Shown here: piece after piece, positions 52,783 to 60,864 of the stretch
How the letters are laid out: each line of letters starts with the position of its first letter
Position numbering within the stretch: position 1 is the first letter of the stretch
Origin: Tubulanus polymorphus
Lineage: Eukaryota; Nemertea; Palaeonemertea; Tubulaniformes; Tubulanidae
Reading direction: 5' to 3'
Assembly (NCBI RefSeq): GCF_964204645.1
Contig: NC_134027.1
Location: forward strand, 18,712,485 to 18,776,484
Length of the DNA: 64,000 nt
Notes under the pieces: generated by a model
What the model was told of the DNA's origin: nothing
The model's database searches: none
Seen by the model: the letters and a program-made list of their open reading frames with translations, nothing else
Position numbers and translations under genes: made by a program

Positions 52783-53998
52783 CCGAAGCCGCCTGAGAAA
52801 GCGCTGAAGTTTGAGATGGTCCTGTTTGCGTCCGTGCCGAACCTTGCGCCGCCGGCGTCGGACCAGAACGCTTTTTCCACGGAGTTCGGGGGTTGGACTT
52901 GGCCTGAACCTCCCGAATCTTCCTCAGCTCTGCGGAAACCGGAGCGCACCAACCGGAGAAGAGACGTGAAGACGTCCCCAATGGGGCTCTCAGCAAAGCA
53001 TTGGACACCATATCCGGTAGACGAGTTTTGGCACTGGAGTCCATCACTGACTGACGGGAGGCTAACACCAGATTAGCCTGACCCCGAACCGACAACGGAA
53101 TTACATGCGAAACAGACCGAGCCAAAGATTGGATAATCCGGTCCATTCCCTCCAGTTTAAGGGCAACTGACTCTGGGTCGGAGCCCGCATGAACGGCGGC
53201 GTGAGTCTCGCGAAGCTCACCCGTCAACACCTTAAGTGCCATATCTTGAAACGAACCAACCCTGGTAAGATTGTCCAGGATTGACGTCATGGCCACCAAA
53301 CCGGACTTAGGCAAACGAATACCCGACTGTGCTGTAACAGTATCCGGGCTGATCAAAGTATAATCAGCATCCAGGCAGTTATGACTGTGATCCACAGCAC
53401 CTGGAGTTGCGTAATACGCCGAGCGAAATGCGCCTATAGGTGGATCGGTTGAACTAAAATATTTCCCAGATTTCATACCCCGTTCTGGAGGGGGAAATGA
53501 AAAAGTTCCAGGCCGACATTCACCCCATAATTGCGTATCCAATCGAGCCCATTCTCTTGAAACCGCTGACGATTCCCGTAAAACGTTAAGATCGGAGTCC
53601 GGAGGGCGATAAGCTTCCATTGACTCACCGACCAGAGGAGCTGCTGTGGGCTTAGCGCGAGTTGCCCCGTGCTTGACAAAGAACTCACTTATCATCGCTC
53701 TAAATGGCATGTCCCCCGCTGGTTCGGATAAAACTGAACGGGACGGAGATACATTGCGAGCCAGGGAAGCCCCCATCGTCTGGGGCAACCCACAATTGCT
53801 TGCGACAGGAACGACCCCAGAAGGAATTGCCGCCTCTGGGACCGGATCCTCATTGAAATCAGACCCTACCGCAGCATCCAGGAATTCAGAGTCAGAATTC
53901 CGAAAAACTGAGTGGGCTGGCGAACTTCTAACCGGACAATCAGGAATAGGCTTACCTGTTGTAGAAGTTGCAGCGACTTGTTGCGACGAAGATAACAA
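52649..53998 (-). CDS. DIRS gag-like protein, main part
   Basis: 449 codons from the first ATG-like start, but the frame is open further upstream through an Arg/Ser-rich stretch (SRSRSRDRHRSRHDRRD) and YLTQKDFHVFEEK. It contains FSFPPPERGMKSGKYFSS, DNLTRVGSFQDMALKVL, DRIIQSLARSVSHVI and a Ser/Gly/Lys-rich tail. Structural role assumed from position; no zinc knuckle in this part. Confidence 0.7.
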   Translation of the reverse strand: MLSSSQQVAATSTTGKPIPDCPVRSSPAHSVFRNSDSEFLDAAVGSDFNEDPVPEAAIPSGVVPVASNCGLPQTMGASLARNVSPSRSVLSEPAGDMPFRAMISEFFVKHGATRAKPTAAPLVGESMEAYRPPDSDLNVLRESSAVSREWARLDTQLWGECRPGTFSFPPPERGMKSGKYFSSTDPPIGAFRSAYYATPGAVDHSHNCLDADYTLISPDTVTAQSGIRLPKSGLVAMTSILDNLTRVGSFQDMALKVLTGELRETHAAVHAGSDPESVALKLEGMDRIIQSLARSVSHVIPLSVRGQANLVLASRQSVMDSSAKTRLPDMVSNALLRAPLGTSSRLFSGWCAPVSAELRKIREVQAKSNPRTPWKKRSGPTPAAQGSARTQTGPSQTSALSQAASDAGWRTSAQLQQSCQASSGRNSSGSYRGKGKAPKRGSSFRKNSK

Positions 53999-54039
53999 GT
54001 TTAAAATTTTCTCCTCAAATACATGGAAATCCTTCTGAG

Positions 54040-54909
54040 TCAGGTATTTTCCAGTATCCCGACGATCATGCCGACTTCGGTGACGGTCCCTCGAACGGGA
54101 TCGTGACCTACTAGAAGAATCGCTTTCATCGCTAACCGACGTCGACGAACGATGAGAAGACCGACGGCGAAACTTCCGACAATAACGATCGTAGTCCCTC
54201 TCGCGATCAAACCTTGATCTGCGAGAAGGAGATCTTGCTCGTTTATTACGCTCCCGGCGTCTAAATCTAGTGGGAGAGCGAGCTCTATCCCCGGAGCGAC
54301 GATCAGAATCAGACGATGAACGTACCGGATGTTTTGTACCGGACGACGTCTGGACCGGACCGGTGGCCGAACCGGACCGATGCCCGACCCGGACCGGACC
54401 GGTACCGACCGAACCGGTGCGGGCCGTTCGCGACTACCGCGGCGCGCGCTCGGTTCCGAACATGTAGTCTGAACCGGCCGAACCGGCCGAACCGGTGAAC
54501 GACCAGAGACCGGTGAATGACCGGAGACCGGTGCCGGTGAACCAGCGTTCTTCCCCGGTGAACGGAGTTGGGAAGCCGATCGTACCTGAACGACCGGCGA
54601 CCGCTCCGCTTTACGATAAGAAACAGGATTAGAAACGTCGGTTGGCACATCGGCCGAAACCGACGAATCCCTGCTAACTCGACGACGATCTCTTAGTTTA
54701 AGAGCCTTATCGGCCCGAAGCCAAAGGTCCTCGGACCACACGACGCAAATATTGCAAGGATTGCTCCTTGCACATATTTGACCGGATTTGCGCCTGCACG
54801 ACGCACATGAATCGTGGTTGTCCCAGGCGCCAAACAAATGCCCGCATCCCTCCCCGCCACGATGCTGACCCTTAGGAGGGGGTGGCATAATTATCCTGTT
54901 ACAAATCAA
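54040..54909 (-). CDS. DIRS gag-like protein, N-terminal zinc part
   Basis: MPPPPKGQHRGGEGCGHLFG, then CASCRRKSG-C----C-IC-VW, a cysteine cluster, and Pro/Arg/Ser-rich repeats (PVSGHSPVSGRSPVRPVRP). The frame then drifts into non-repetitive residues and stops at 54040, while the Arg/Ser-rich continuation lies in the frame of 52649-53998. A frame change is needed to join them, and the same arrangement occurs in the right copy. Confidence 0.6.
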   Translation of the reverse strand: MICNRIIMPPPPKGQHRGGEGCGHLFGAWDNHDSCASCRRKSGQICARSNPCNICVVWSEDLWLRADKALKLRDRRRVSRDSSVSADVPTDVSNPVSYRKAERSPVVQVRSASQLRSPGKNAGSPAPVSGHSPVSGRSPVRPVRPVQTTCSEPSARRGSRERPAPVRSVPVRSGSGIGPVRPPVRSRRRPVQNIRYVHRLILIVAPGIELALPLDLDAGSVINEQDLLLADQGLIARGTTIVIVGSFAVGLLIVRRRRLAMKAILLVGHDPVRGTVTEVGMIVGILENT

Positions 54910-55097
54910 AACAATTCAATTCAATTCAATCAAATTATATTTGTAAATAAAATTCTTACGGAAAAAAAGAAATCAGGGATAACCCCCAAACCGAACGGAC
55001 TCACCGTTACGAGAGTGAAAAACTCCCTAATATCCTAATTCCCAGATTTTTACGGCGAAAAAATCCAACGCGTTCTACTGCGAGAACGCCAAGAAAA

Positions 55098-55232
55098 AAG
55101 ATGGCGGATTTCGCCGGTGGCTAAATGCAATACCGCAGGGCCGGGTCGTATAGAAAAACCATTGGCGATAAATCCAAATTTAGAAAATATTGGCAAAAAC
55201 CATAGGAAAGGGTACAGTACTCGACGGAAATA
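55098..55232. repeat. DIRS inverted terminal repeat, left copy 5' end
   Basis: GATGGCGGATTTCGCCGGTG ... AATACCGCAGGGCCGGGTCG ... CATAGGAAAGGGTACAGTAC, complementary to 49160-49284 and identical in inverted form to 58286-58420. Confidence 0.8.
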
Positions 55233-55771
55233 TTATATCTCAGCAACAAATTTAGTGTCCGCAAGGTATTATAAAATTGATAAGATTACTATGATTAATC
55301 AAATATCATCAAATGAAACATATTTAATTACTGAACTAGTAGATACTTTTGATAATGGCGTTAAAAATCCTAAAATATTAAATACAGTTATAAATTTTTA
55401 AAGGAACTTTAGATGAAAACATAATTAATATTCTTAAAACTCCTTTCAATGAAAGAAATGATGATATAATACTTTCAAAAGATTACAATGATTTGATTAA
55501 CTTAAGAATTGAAAAAAGACAATTATATTATTTCAATTTTGATAATAAACAAATTATCTATAATGAAAATTCATCAAATATTGGAATTCAATGTGAATTA
55601 GATAATGAAAAATCATTTAAAGATATTGCAGTTCAATGTAATTTAGATGATGAATTTAGAAAATTCAATCCTAATGAAAAAGTGCATTGTTATTGCGGAG
55701 GTAAATATTTAAAATCACATAAATCAAAGCATTATGAAACAATTAAACATAAAAACTGGCGTAAAGAATAA
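55233..55771 (+). pseudogene. Polinton-2 zinc-cluster protein (interrupted, frameshifted)
   Basis: Continues as ISATNLVSARYYKIDKI, SSNETYLITELVDTFDN, VKNPKILNTVINF-stop. After a frame change near 55400: TLDENIINILKTPFNERND, LINLRIEKRQLYYF, and a terminal HCYCGGKYLKSHKSKHYETIKH zinc-finger-like end, TAA 55771. AT-rich Polinton codon use. Absent from the right arm of the inverted repeat. Confidence 0.55.
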
Positions 55772-55831
55772 CAATTCTACATTATAATTATTGAATTGAG
55801 TTAAATGATTTAAATATCTAATAGACTGTTA

Positions 55832-56272
55832 AAATGATAAATTGTTTGACAGTTGAAATGATAAATTGTTTGACAGTTGAAATGATAAGACAGTTAAAAT
55901 GATAAATTATTTGACAGTTAAAATGATAAATTGTTTGACAGTTGAAATGATAAATATTTTGACAGTTGAAATGATAAATTGTTTGACAGTTGAAATGATT
56001 TAAATATCTAATAGACTGTTAAAATGATAAATTGTTTGACAGTTGAAATGATAAATTGTTTGACAGTTGAAATGATAAGACAGTTAAAATGATAAATTGT
56101 TTGACAGTTGAAATGATAAATATTTTGACAGTTGAAATGATAAATTGTTTGACAGTTGAAATGATAAATATTTTGACAGTTGAAATGATAAATTGTTTGA
56201 CAGTTGAAATGATAAATTGTTTGACTGTTGAAATGATAAATTGTTTGACAGTTGAAATGATAAATTGTTCGG
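55832..56272. repeat. 24-bp satellite, left arm
   Basis: About 18 units built on TTTGACAGTTGAAATGATAA with ATTG or ATAT variants, plus a higher-order block starting TTTAAATATCTAATAGACTG that occurs twice. Part of it is an open frame encoding MINCLTVE repeats, a by-product of the 24-bp unit. Confidence 0.9.
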
Positions 56273-56395
56273 CTGTAAATTTAATTGTTATTTGATTTAA
56301 TCATTTAAAAGTTTGATATTTTTAAAATGATTATAAAATATTTAATTAAAAACTAGCAAATATTTTATAAACTGTTTAATTTTTCTCTTAAATAA

Positions 56396-56614
56396 ATGGA
56401 TGGTTTCATTCCAACTGGGAAAAGTGATTTGAAACATTATTTAGTAGCAGGCGGATTAATATTGGCTGCGCTTTTCTTTTATTATGAAAATATCAGTAAG
56501 GATTTGATGAATGAAAATATAAAATTGAGCAAGAAATTAAAGAAGTTAAATGGAAACAATCACAGAAAGAATAACAATAAAAAAGTTAATTTAGAAAATG
56601 ATTTAGAGGATTAA
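56396..56614 (+). CDS. Small membrane protein of Polinton 2, 72 aa
   Basis: ATG in CTTAAATAAATG after a T run. Short N-terminus, one membrane segment (YLVAGGLILAALFFYYENI), then a Lys/Asn-rich tail. Intact here. The inverted copy at 57428-57640 has a one-base insertion after the start region and an 8-base deletion. Confidence 0.6.
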   Translation: MDGFIPTGKSDLKHYLVAGGLILAALFFYYENISKDLMNENIKLSKKLKKLNGNNHRKNNNKKVNLENDLED

Positions 56615-56652
56615 AACAGCATCTTTTAATTTCATATATTTTGACTATAAAA

Positions 56653-56955
56653 ATGAGTGAAAATATATTAAACTTATTACATCTAATATATAAAAATCAA
56701 CAGAATATTAAATCAATTATTATGCTTACAGGTTTATTTTCTTTTTCAATTTATAGTATAAAACAGTTGTTAGAATTCTATGATTGCTGTAAAATTAGAT
56801 ACACTGAATTAATAGAAAATATGAATTATATTTCAGATAGATTGAATAATATTAAATGCTGTGAAATATGCAATAAAAGATATAAAAATAAAAAGAGTTT
56901 GAGAAATCACATGTATATTCATGAACTTGATGAAAAATTATATGAATCAAAATAA
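56653..56955 (+). CDS. Membrane plus C2H2 zinc-finger protein of Polinton 2
   Basis: ATG 56653 (ACTATAAAAATG). Helical N-terminus, membrane segment (IIMLTGLFSFSIYSIKQLL), then CEICNKRYKNKKSLRNHMYIH, a C2H2 finger. The arm boundary at 56868 falls inside the finger, so the inverted copy lacks it. Function unknown. Confidence 0.6.
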   Translation: MSENILNLLHLIYKNQQNIKSIIMLTGLFSFSIYSIKQLLEFYDCCKIRYTELIENMNYISDRLNNIKCCEICNKRYKNKKSLRNHMYIHELDEKLYESK

Positions 56956-57173
56956 GAAATCGACTGTTAAATTGGCTGAAAATATAAAATATATTAGTTG
57001 AAATGTGTGAAAATAAAAGTTAATAAAAAAAGGGGGTTGAGGTATCAATGTATTAGATACCCTATTAGATACCCTAATACCATGTATTAAATACGTGTCA
57101 AATACGTATTGATGGTATTAAATATGTATTAATGGTATTAAATACATATTATGCTTTATTTCTGAAAATGAAG
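56869..57173. other. Spacer between arms of the inverted repeat
   Basis: 305 bp of non-palindromic sequence: the end of the zinc-finger gene, then short repeats (TATTAGATACCC; GGTATTAAATA variants at 57040-57150). Confidence 0.8.
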
Positions 57174-57389
57174 TATTTCACAGCATTTAATATTATTCAA
57201 TCTATCTGAAATATAATTCATATTTTCTATTAATTCAGTGTATCTAATTTTACAGCAATCATAGAATTCTAACAACTGTTTTATACTATAAATTGAAAAA
57301 GAAAATAAACCTGTAAGCATAATAATTGATTTAATATTCTGTTGATTTTTATATATTAGATGTAATAAGTTTAATATATTTTCACTCAT
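57156..57389 (-). pseudogene. Inverted, truncated copy of the membrane/zinc-finger gene
   Basis: Same protein as 56653 up to NNIKCCEI, then the arm ends and the frame closes in spacer sequence (LHFQK). The C2H2 finger is missing. Confidence 0.7.
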
Positions 57390-57427
57390 TTTTATAGTCA
57401 AAATATATGAAATTAAAAGATGCTGTT

Positions 57428-57639
57428 TTAATCCTCTAAATCATTTTCTAAATTAACTTTTTTATTGTTATTCTTTCTGTGATTGTTTCCATTTAACTTC
57501 TTTAAGTAGTTTATATTTTCATTCATCAAATCCTTACTGATATTTTCATAATAAAAGAAAAGCGCAGCCAATATTAATCCGCCTGCTACTAAATAATGTT
57601 TTAAAATCACTTTTCCCAGTTGGAATGAAACCATCCATT
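57428..57639 (-). pseudogene. Inverted copy of small membrane protein gene (frameshifted)
   Basis: The original ATG context at 57639 is kept, but an extra base in GATTTTAAAACAT shifts the frame. The membrane segment YLVAGGLILAALFFYYENI is still readable in the other frame. A short deletion removes the IKLSKKLK region. Confidence 0.6.
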
Positions 57640-57769
57640 TATTTAAGAGAAAAATTAAACAGTTTATAAAATATTTGCTAGTTTTTAATTAAATATTTTA
57701 TAATCATTTTAAAAATATCAAACTTTTAAATGATTAAATCAAATAACAATTAAATTTACAGCCGAACAA

Positions 57770-58240
57770 TTTATCATTTCAACTGTCAAACAATTTATCA
57801 TTTCAACTGTCAAACAATTTATCATTTCAACAGTCAAACAATTTATCATTTCAACTGTCAAACAATTTATCATTTCAACTGTCAAAATATTTATCATTTC
57901 AACTGTCAAACAATTTATCATTTCAACTGTCAAAATATTTATCATTTCAACTGTCAAACAATTTATCATTTTAACTGTCTTATCATTTCAACTGTCAAAC
58001 AATTTATCATTTCAACTGTCAAACAATTTATCATTTTAACAGTCTATTAGATATTTAAATCATTTCAACTGTCAAACAATTTATCATTTCAACTGTCAAA
58101 ATATTTATCATTTCAACTGTCAAACAATTTATCATTTTAACTGTCAAACAATTTATCATTTTAACTGTCTTATCATTTCAACTGTCAAACAATTTATCAT
58201 TTCAACTGTCAAACAATTTATCATTTTAACAGTCTATTAG
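57770..58240. repeat. 24-bp satellite, right arm
   Basis: Complement of the left-arm satellite, with two TTTAAATATCTAATAGACTG-type blocks, but unit number and order differ, so the arms have diverged here. Confidence 0.9.
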
Positions 58241-58285
58241 ATATTTAAATCATTTAACTCAATTCAATAATTATAATGTAGAATT

Positions 58286-58420
58286 GTATTTCCATCGAGT
58301 ACTGTACCCTTTCCTATGGTTTTTGCCAATATTTTCTAAATTTGGATTTATCGCCAATGGTTTTTCTATACGACCCGGCCCTGCGGTATTGCATTTAGCC
58401 ACCGGCGAAATCCGCCATCT
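58286..58420. repeat. DIRS inverted terminal repeat, right copy 5' end
   Basis: TATTTCCATCGAGTACTGTA through GGCGAAATCCGCCATC; one substitution (CCATCG versus CCGTCG) near the tip relative to the left copy. Confidence 0.8.
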
Positions 58421-58603
58421 TTTTTCTTGGCGTTCTCGCAGTAGAACGCGTTGGATTTTTTCGCCGTAAAAATCTGGGAATTAGGATATTAGGGAGTTTT
58501 CACTCTCGTAACGGTGAGTCCGTTCGGTTTGGGGGTTATCCCTGATTTCTTTTTTTTCGTAAGAATTTTATTTACAAATATAATTTGATTGAATTGAATT
58601 GTT

Positions 58604-59473
58604 TTGATTTGTAACAGGATAATTATGCCACCCCCTCCTAAGGGTCAGCATCGTGGCGGGGAGGGATGCGGGCATTTGTTTGGCGCCTGGGACAACCACG
58701 ATTCATGTGCGTCGTGCAGGCGCAAATCCGGTCAAATATGTGCAAGGAGCAATCCTTGCAATATTTGCGTCGTGTGGTCCGAGGACCTTTGGCTTCGGGC
58801 CGATAAGGCTCTTAAACTAAGAGATCGTCGTCGAGTTAGCAGGGATTCGTCGGTTTCGGCCGATGTGCCAACCGACGTTTCTAATCCTGTTTCTTATCGT
58901 AAAGCGGAGCGGTCGCCGGTCGTTCAGGTACGATCGGCTTCCCAACTCCGTTCACCGGGGAAGAACGCTGGTTCACCGGCCCCGGTCTCCGGTCATTCAC
59001 CGGTCTCTGGTCGTTCACCGGTTCGGCCGGTTCGGCCGGTTCAGACTACATGTTCGGAACCGAGCGCGCGCCGCGGTAGTCGCGAACGGCCCGCACCGGT
59101 TCGGTCGGTACCGGTCCGGTCCGGGTCGGGCATCGGTCCGGTTCGGCCATCGGTCCGGTCCAGACGTCGTCCGGTTCAAAACATCCGGTACGTTCATCGT
59201 CTGATTCTGATCGTCGCTCCGGGGATAGAGCTCGCTCTCCCACTAGATTTAGACGCCGGGAGCGTAATAAACGAGCAAGATCTCCTTCTCGCAGATCAAG
59301 GTTTGATCGCGAGAGGGACTACGATCGTTATTGTCGGAAGTTTCGCCGTCGGTCTTCTCATCGTTCGTCGACGTCGGTTAGCGATGAAAGCGATTCTTCT
59401 AGTAGGTCACGATCCCGTTCGAGGGACCGTCACCGAAGTCGGCATGATCGTCGGGATACTGGAAAATACCTGA
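58604..59473 (+). CDS. DIRS gag-like N-terminal zinc part, right copy
   Basis: Same 289 codons as 54040-54909 with minor substitutions (RPSVRS for RPPVRS). Stops at TGA 59473; the Arg/Ser-rich continuation is in the next gag frame. Confidence 0.6.
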   Translation: MICNRIIMPPPPKGQHRGGEGCGHLFGAWDNHDSCASCRRKSGQICARSNPCNICVVWSEDLWLRADKALKLRDRRRVSRDSSVSADVPTDVSNPVSYRKAERSPVVQVRSASQLRSPGKNAGSPAPVSGHSPVSGRSPVRPVRPVQTTCSEPSARRGSRERPAPVRSVPVRSGSGIGPVRPSVRSRRRPVQNIRYVHRLILIVAPGIELALPLDLDAGSVINEQDLLLADQGLIARGTTIVIVGSFAVGLLIVRRRRLAMKAILLVGHDPVRGTVTEVGMIVGILENT

Positions 59474-59514
59474 CTCAGAAGGATTTCCATGTATTTGAGG
59501 AGAAAATTTTAAAC

Positions 59515-60864
59515 TTGTTATCTTCGTCGCAACAAGTCGCTGCAACTTCTACAACAGGTAAGCCTATTCCTGATTGTCCGGTTAGAAGTTCGCCAGCCCA
59601 CTCAGTTTTTCGAAATTCTGACTCTGAATTCCTGGATGCTGCGGTAGGGTCTGATTTCAATGAGGATCCGGTCCCAGAGGCGGCAATTCCTTCTGGGGTC
59701 GTTCCTGTCGCAAGCAATTGTGGGTTGCCCCAGACGATGGGGGCTTCCCTGGCTCGCAATGTATCTCCGTCCCGTTCAGTTTTATCCGAACCAGCGGGGG
59801 ACATGCCATTTAGAGCGATGATAAGTGAGTTCTTTGTCAAGCACGGGGCAACTCGCGCTAAGCCCACAGCAGCTCCTCTGGTCGGTGAGTCAATGGAAGC
59901 TTATCGCCCTCCGGACTCCGATCTTAACGTTTTACGGGAATCGTCAGCGGTTTCAAGAGAATGGGCTCGATTGGATACGCAATTATGGGGTGAATGTCGG
60001 CCTGGAACTTTTTCATTTCCCCCTCCAGAACGGGGTATGAAATCTGGGAAATATTTTAGTTCAACCGATCCACCTATAGGCGCATTTCGCTCGGCGTATT
60101 ACGCAACTCCAGGTGCTGTGGATCACAGTCATAACTGCCTGGATGCTGATTATACTTTGATCAGCCCGGATACTGTTACAGCACAGTCGGGTATTCGTTT
60201 GCCTAAGTCCGGTTTGGTGGCCATGACGTCAATCCTGGACAATCTTACCAGGGTTGGTTCGTTTCAAGATATGGCACTTAAGGTGTTGACGGGTGAGCTT
60301 CGCGAGACTCACGCCGCCGTTCATGCGGGCTCCGACCCAGAGTCAGTTGCCCTTAAACTGGAGGGAATGGACCGGATTATCCAATCTTTGGCTCGGTCTG
60401 TTTCGCATGTAATTCCGTTGTCGGTTCGGGGTCAGGCTAATCTGGTGTTAGCCTCCCGTCAGTCAGTGATGGACTCCAGTGCCAAAACTCGTCTACCGGA
60501 TATGGTGTCCAATGCTTTGCTGAGAGCCCCATTGGGGACGTCTTCACGTCTCTTCTCCGGTTGGTGCGCTCCGGTTTCCGCAGAGCTGAGGAAGATTCGG
60601 GAGGTTCAGGCCAAGTCCAACCCCCGAACTCCGTGGAAAAAGCGTTCTGGTCCGACGCCGGCGGCGCAAGGTTCGGCACGGACGCAAACAGGACCATCTC
60701 AAACTTCAGCGCTTTCTCAGGCGGCTTCGGATGCCGGTTGGAGAACTAGCGCGCAACTTCAACAATCGTGTCAAGCCTCGTCCGGTCGTAACAGTTCCGG
60801 TTCGTATCGAGGCAAGGGGAAGGCTCCAAAAAGGGGCTCTTCCTTTCGGAAAAACTCGAAATGA
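59515..60864 (+). CDS. DIRS gag-like main part, right copy
   Basis: Identical by translation to 52649-53998 (449 codons). The frame is open upstream of the first start codon through the Arg/Ser-rich stretch. Overlaps the RT start by 134 bp. Confidence 0.7.
   Translation: MLSSSQQVAATSTTGKPIPDCPVRSSPAHSVFRNSDSEFLDAAVGSDFNEDPVPEAAIPSGVVPVASNCGLPQTMGASLARNVSPSRSVLSEPAGDMPFRAMISEFFVKHGATRAKPTAAPLVGESMEAYRPPDSDLNVLRESSAVSREWARLDTQLWGECRPGTFSFPPPERGMKSGKYFSSTDPPIGAFRSAYYATPGAVDHSHNCLDADYTLISPDTVTAQSGIRLPKSGLVAMTSILDNLTRVGSFQDMALKVLTGELRETHAAVHAGSDPESVALKLEGMDRIIQSLARSVSHVIPLSVRGQANLVLASRQSVMDSSAKTRLPDMVSNALLRAPLGTSSRLFSGWCAPVSAELRKIREVQAKSNPRTPWKKRSGPTPAAQGSARTQTGPSQTSALSQAASDAGWRTSAQLQQSCQASSGRNSSGSYRGKGKAPKRGSSFRKNSK

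Larger units (their letters stand above)
49123..55232 (-). mobile_element. DIRS-like tyrosine-recombinase retrotransposon, left copy
   Basis: Minus-strand order from 55232: inverted terminal repeat, gag-like frames, RT/RNase H, overlapping tyrosine recombinase, then a complex 3' end with complementary repeats. No DDE integrase, no LTRs and no clear target duplication; the recombinase and the inverted ends define DIRS-like elements. RT and recombinase are intact in this copy. GC-rich against the AT-rich Polinton around it. Confidence 0.9.
55772..56868. repeat. Left arm of giant inverted repeat (Polinton part)
   Basis: Inverted match to 57174-58285, including the 24-bp satellite and two small genes. 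Small indels distinguish the arms. Beyond both arms the inverted symmetry continues through the two DIRS-like elements. Confidence 0.9.
57174..58285. repeat. Right arm of giant inverted repeat (Polinton part)
   Basis: Inverted copy of 55772-56868. It meets the right DIRS-like element at 58285/58286, whereas in the left arm 539 bp more Polinton sequence lies before the DIRS end. Confidence 0.9.

Noticed and set aside
50044-54498. Plus-strand frames over the left DIRS copy and minus-strand frames over the right copy
   Set aside because: They are antisense shadows of gag, RT and recombinase.
55832-58240. CRISPR array
   Set aside because: The 24-bp units are contiguous without unique spacers and the context is a eukaryotic transposon; it is a satellite.
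55832-58240. Real protein encoded by the MINCLTVE repeat frames
   Set aside because: The frame is a product of a 24-bp unit divisible by three; no start context, domain or conservation between arms.
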